36,616 bases of DNA from NCBI GenBank assembly GCA_022822135.1, contig JAJECH010000009.1:1-36616 (forward strand), in the 5' to 3' direction. Under the pieces are notes generated by a model, which was not told the DNA's origin, searched no databases, and saw only the letters and a list, made by a program, of their open reading frames with translations. This document shows, in pieces, positions 34,294-36,616 of the stretch (its first letter is position 1; every line of letters starts with the position of its first letter). The stretch is from Pseudomonadales bacterium (GTDB lineage Bacteria; Pseudomonadota; Gammaproteobacteria; Pseudomonadales; Azotimanducaceae). A program made the translations under genes and the position numbers.

Positions 34294-34380
34294 AAAATAG
34301 CAAGGGCAATGCCAAGGCATTGCCCTTGAGCTGACAGCAAGCTGCCAGCGGGTTAAGTTGGGAAATCTTACACAATTTAG
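34294..34380. repeat. Double-hairpin direct repeat, copy 1
   Basis: This ~87-bp element recurs at 35301-35387, exactly 1007 bp away in the same orientation. The first 46 bases are identical. They contain a perfect palindrome CAAGGGCAATGCC-AA-GGCATTGCCCTTG (13-bp arms). A second, imperfect stem follows (GCTGACAG with CTGCCAGC), then CAGCGGGTTA and a less conserved tail ending in ACACAA-N-TTA. The two copies flank the macrodomain gene. No T-run follows the stems, so they are not standard terminators. Confidence 0.85.
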
Positions 34381-34403
34381 GCGCGGAGTGCTCCTCTTTT
34401 TCC

Positions 34404-34598
34404 TTATCTAGCGCAGTCCCTGGTTCTGAATCGCGAAGATATCGCGCCCGCTATACAAATCCGTCTTTTTTTCGTCGAATAGTTGAGTGCGTTTGGGAAA
34501 TCGACGAGTTCATTCAGAATAAGTCTCAACAAATTCTCAGGTCGCCCGCCGCGCACAGGGAATTCATCTTCCGAAATTTCGTCCCACCCAGTACTCAC
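34404..34598 (-). CDS. Possible 64-aa small protein or remnant
   Basis: A GTG-started frame encodes 64 aa; its first half (WDEISEDEFPVRGGRPENLL) is protein-like and its second half is less so. There is a weak purine-rich stretch upstream. I recognise no domain. It may be the decayed end of a gene. Confidence 0.2.
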   Translation of the reverse strand: MSTGWDEISEDEFPVRGGRPENLLRLILNELVDFPNALNYSTKKRRICIAGAISSRFRTRDCAR

Positions 34599-34766
34599 GA
34601 GGCAATGAAATCCTGCTTGCTGATGAGCGTCACGGATTTCAGGACGAGCGAGTCACGCCTCGCTTGCAGTCCGCAGTCCTAATTTGTATCAGGACTTTCC
34701 ACTATATCTTTGTAAATTTCAGATATTGAACCGCGCTTTGCACACTTTGAACGATTTCACATCACG

Positions 34767-35255
34767 TTGCAACGTCACCGAAACCCCACCTACCGATCCT
34801 TGATCATCTACAAGACCGGAGATCTATTCGCAGTTGAAGCCGAAGCTCTGGTTAATCCGGTGAATTGCGTGGGCGTTATGGGCCGAGGTATGGCGCTGCA
34901 ATTTAAACACGCATATCCAATGAACTTCGAAGATTATTTGACTGCATGCAATCGTGGACAAATCAAACCTGGACACATCCATGTATTCGAAACTCACACA
35001 CCTAGTAATCCTCGTTATATCGTGAACTTCCCGACCAAACGACATTGGCGAGACGCAAGTAGCATCGAGGATATCAATGCTGGGCTGTCAGATCTTGTAC
35101 GAGTGATCGCTGAGAAACGTATTCAGTCGATCGCAATGCCTGCACTAGGATGTGGACTTGGAGGATTGAACTGGAGCGAGGTTCGGTCTTTAATCGAAAA
35201 CGCTTTTATTGCGTGCGCAGATGTTTCGATCTTGGTCTTTGAACCACAGACTTAA
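34767..35255 (+). CDS. DarG-like macrodomain protein (ADP-ribosyl hydrolase)
   Basis: 162 aa (TTG at 34767; a TTG at 34800 is closer to the domain start). This is a macrodomain: IYKTGDLFAVEAEALVNPVN, VGVMGRGMALQFKHAYP, YIVNFPTKRHWRDASSIEDI and AMPALGCGLGGLNWSEV. The NPVN-CVGVMGRG pattern and FPTKRHWR resemble the DarG macrodomain, which removes ADP-ribose from DNA placed by the toxin DarT. No DarT or other ADP-ribosyltransferase is in the window, so it would be an orphan or act on a partner elsewhere. The gene lies between the two repeats at 34294 and 35301, as if cassette-borne. No ribosome binding site is seen for either start. Confidence 0.85.
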   Translation: MQRHRNPTYRSLIIYKTGDLFAVEAEALVNPVNCVGVMGRGMALQFKHAYPMNFEDYLTACNRGQIKPGHIHVFETHTPSNPRYIVNFPTKRHWRDASSIEDINAGLSDLVRVIAEKRIQSIAMPALGCGLGGLNWSEVRSLIENAFIACADVSILVFEPQT

Positions 35256-35300
35256 GTTGAAAGGAGCGTTCAACAGAACGGCTCTAATATAGCGAAACAC

Positions 35301-35387
35301 AAAATAGCAAGGGCAATGCCAAGGCATTGCCCTTGAGCTGACAGCACGCTATCAGCGGGTTACTAGTGCGAATGCTACACAAATTAA
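35301..35387. repeat. Double-hairpin direct repeat, copy 2
   Basis: This is the second copy of the element at 34294-34380, starting 46 bp after the macrodomain stop. The first 46 bases are identical to copy 1. In the second stem, GCTGACAG pairs with CTATCAGC here versus CTGCCAGC in copy 1; the stem has one mismatch in each copy, at adjacent positions, so it is kept in both. Confidence 0.85.
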
Positions 35388-35494
35388 TCTGATGTCGCAC
35401 ATCGCGATACCTTCTCTGGATCTACGCCGTGCTCAGACGCGAGTTTGATAACCTGGTTATCACGTAGACCCTCTGCTTGTAGGTGACACCACAC
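35384..35494 (-). CDS. Possible 36-aa small protein or C-terminal remnant
   Basis: A GTG-started frame gives a protein-like sequence: LQAEGLRDNQVIKLASEHG, then VDPEKVSRC. The composition looks like a true protein C terminus, and a stop precedes the start. Its stop codon lies in the last bases of repeat copy 2. It may be a remnant of a gene cut by the repeat. No domain recognised. Confidence 0.25.
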   Translation of the reverse strand: MWCHLQAEGLRDNQVIKLASEHGVDPEKVSRCATSD

Positions 35495-35599
35495 GCCAAA
35501 ACACTAAGGTATTAGGCGTCTAAAGTCGAGCCAAAATCAATTCAACCGTTGACTTAGTTTTTCGCACAACGTTCGAAATCGATCCCTAAAGTTGCGCTC

Positions 35600-35749
35600 G
35601 TGAACGAATTAACCGAGCTGCACGGCAAATTGCAGCGAGAGCAGCGAAGAGTTCATGAAGCTGCCGCGCTTAACTCGCGTGAACTCATCTTCAACGTCGC
35701 CAATTGGCAAGGTCAACCACCGTTGACTTCATCCTTCGCACATCGGTGA
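35600..35749 (+). CDS. Possible 49-aa small protein upstream of the recombinase
   Basis: A GTG-started frame of 49 codons (NELTELHGKLQREQRRVHEA near the start) lies 178 bp before the recombinase gene on the same strand. A helical, charged start suggests a real small protein, but no ribosome binding site or family can be seen. Confidence 0.25.
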   Translation: MNELTELHGKLQREQRRVHEAAALNSRELIFNVANWQGQPPLTSSFAHR

Positions 35750-35927
35750 ATTCTGATGTGTACGGCGAAACCAGTACGTCCGTTGTTCCAACAGGAGCAT
35801 GGCGTACCGTCCGAGCTAGGACCGTTCAGATCAGGGGTTGGCGTCCTATGACACTACGCGATGTCCGCGATCGTTGCTGGAAGCGATTCACAACGATGTC
35901 AGTACCACTCACCATTGAACTTGCGCC

Positions 35928-36616
35928 GTGAAAGATCTGAACTTCGAGCTATCAACGATCTGCCGTCGCAATCGCGACGGCAGCTATTCCACCCGAGGTA
36001 GCCGCTATTCTCGAATGCAACGGCATGCCAACACCCTGCATGAACTCGGGTTCTTCCACATGCACGCCACCTCACTTAAACCAAAGCACGTGACGGCCCT
36101 GGTCGAACATTGGATTTCGCGTGACATCACGCCCGGGACTTTGCGGAACTACATGGCCGACATTCGCTGGTGGGCGGAGAAAATCGGCAAGACCCACATC
36201 ATGCACCCATCCAACGAACACTACGGCATTCCTCCCAGAGACCACACGCCTACGCAAAAAGCTCAGTATCTCGATGAACACAAACTTCTACAAATCGATG
36301 ACGAGTACGTACGCACCAGCGTCCGTTTGCAACAAGCCTATGGGCTACGCCGCGAAGAGTCAATCAAATTTCGCCCGAGCTATGCCGATCAAGGGACGTT
36401 CATTCGGCTCAAAGGATCATGGACCAAAGGCGGACGACCTCGCGAAATTCCAATAACCGAACCGTCCCAACGCGAGCTCCTTGATCAAGTTCGAGCGTTC
36501 GTAGGTACAGGCTCTTTGATCCCAGCCGAACTGCTATACAAACACCAACGAAAACGGTACGACCACGCCACTCTCCGTGCGGGATTGCACAATCTACATG
36601 GTCTTCGCCACGGGTA
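35928..36616 (+). CDS. Tyrosine recombinase/integrase, 3' end beyond window
   Basis: 229 codons are visible; the frame runs off the window end. It starts with GTG at 35928, the first start after an in-frame stop at 35916. The N terminus resembles phage integrase SAM-like domains, with a helix LKPKHVTALVEHWISRDITPGTLRNYMADIRWW. The catalytic domain begins with YGLRREESIKFRP (first catalytic Arg), then LKGSWTKGGRPREIPI (Lys) and LHGLRHG at the very edge (His-x-x-Arg); the Tyr would lie outside. It belongs to the integrase group found with integrative elements and supports the view that this end is mobile. No attachment site or tRNA is visible within the window. Confidence 0.85.
   Translation, partial: MKDLNFELSTICRRNRDGSYSTRGSRYSRMQRHANTLHELGFFHMHATSLKPKHVTALVEHWISRDITPGTLRNYMADIRWWAEKIGKTHIMHPSNEHYGIPPRDHTPTQKAQYLDEHKLLQIDDEYVRTSVRLQQAYGLRREESIKFRPSYADQGTFIRLKGSWTKGGRPREIPITEPSQRELLDQVRAFVGTGSLIPAELLYKHQRKRYDHATLRAGLHNLHGLRHG

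Noticed and set aside
34286-34375. Longer NYN protein starting at TTG 34375
   Set aside because: The extra 30 codons are the repeat and its hairpin, and NYN proteins start at the VYVDGFN strand.
34294-35387. Repeats as integron attC sites flanking a gene cassette
   Set aside because: A GTTAAGT core-like motif occurs in copy 1 but not in copy 2. There is no matching RYYYAAC at the 5' side, and the structure is two stems rather than one long attC stem.
1-36616. CRISPR array, tRNA, rRNA or complete insertion sequence
   Set aside because: I found no regularly spaced repeat array, no tRNA-like element and no complete transposase gene by eye. A tRNA or IS scan would settle this.

Overview
The window looks like part of a gammaproteobacterial chromosome of moderate GC. 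The evidence is a conserved minus-strand housekeeping block (about 27.9-33.4 kb) carrying leuS, two envelope or secreted proteins, lptE and holA. The leuS-lptE-holA association is typical of Gammaproteobacteria. Next to it lie a histidine phosphatase and a CobS/CobT-type AAA+/VWA chelatase pair (24.4-27.2 kb). I cannot name a genus.

The left two thirds (about 0.9-24.3 kb) is a defence island. From left to right it holds: a two-TM coiled-coil protein; an sce7726/sce7725 pair, the first with a PD-(D/E)XK-like signature; a small monooxygenase-fold (ABM) protein; an AbiEi/AbiEii type IV toxin-antitoxin pair; and an unrecognised operon of two P-loop ATPases. Then comes the centrepiece, a DNA phosphorothioation (PT) locus. 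On the minus strand are dndC-dndD-dndE, a sulfur-binding-domain/HNH endonuclease, and a PD-(D/E)XK-like protein that ends at a clear terminator. On the plus strand, across a roughly 900-bp intergenic region, is a tight four-gene operon: a 58-aa small protein, an SMC/DndD-like ATPase, a small DndE-like protein and a PLD-helicase fusion. Its composition matches the PbeABCD-type effector module known beside Dnd in archaea. No dndA, dndB or dndFGH is present, so sulfur mobilisation would need a cysteine desulfurase (IscS type) encoded elsewhere.

Right of leuS (33.5-36.6 kb) is a second small accessory region: a NYN-domain putative RNase, a DarG-like macrodomain gene flanked by two copies of an ~87-bp double-hairpin direct repeat exactly 1007 bp apart, and a tyrosine recombinase cut off by the window end.

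Proposed logic: DndC/D/E, with an external desulfurase, would install PT marks. The Pbe-like operon would be the non-self effector, restraining unmarked DNA. The SBD-HNH enzyme reads PT itself and would attack foreign PT-DNA of another sequence context. The PD-(D/E)XK protein is an unassigned third nuclease candidate in the same transcription unit. The Pbe-like genes are visibly more AT-rich than cobST, holA and leuS, consistent with separate acquisition. I saw no tRNA, rRNA, CRISPR array or complete insertion sequence.
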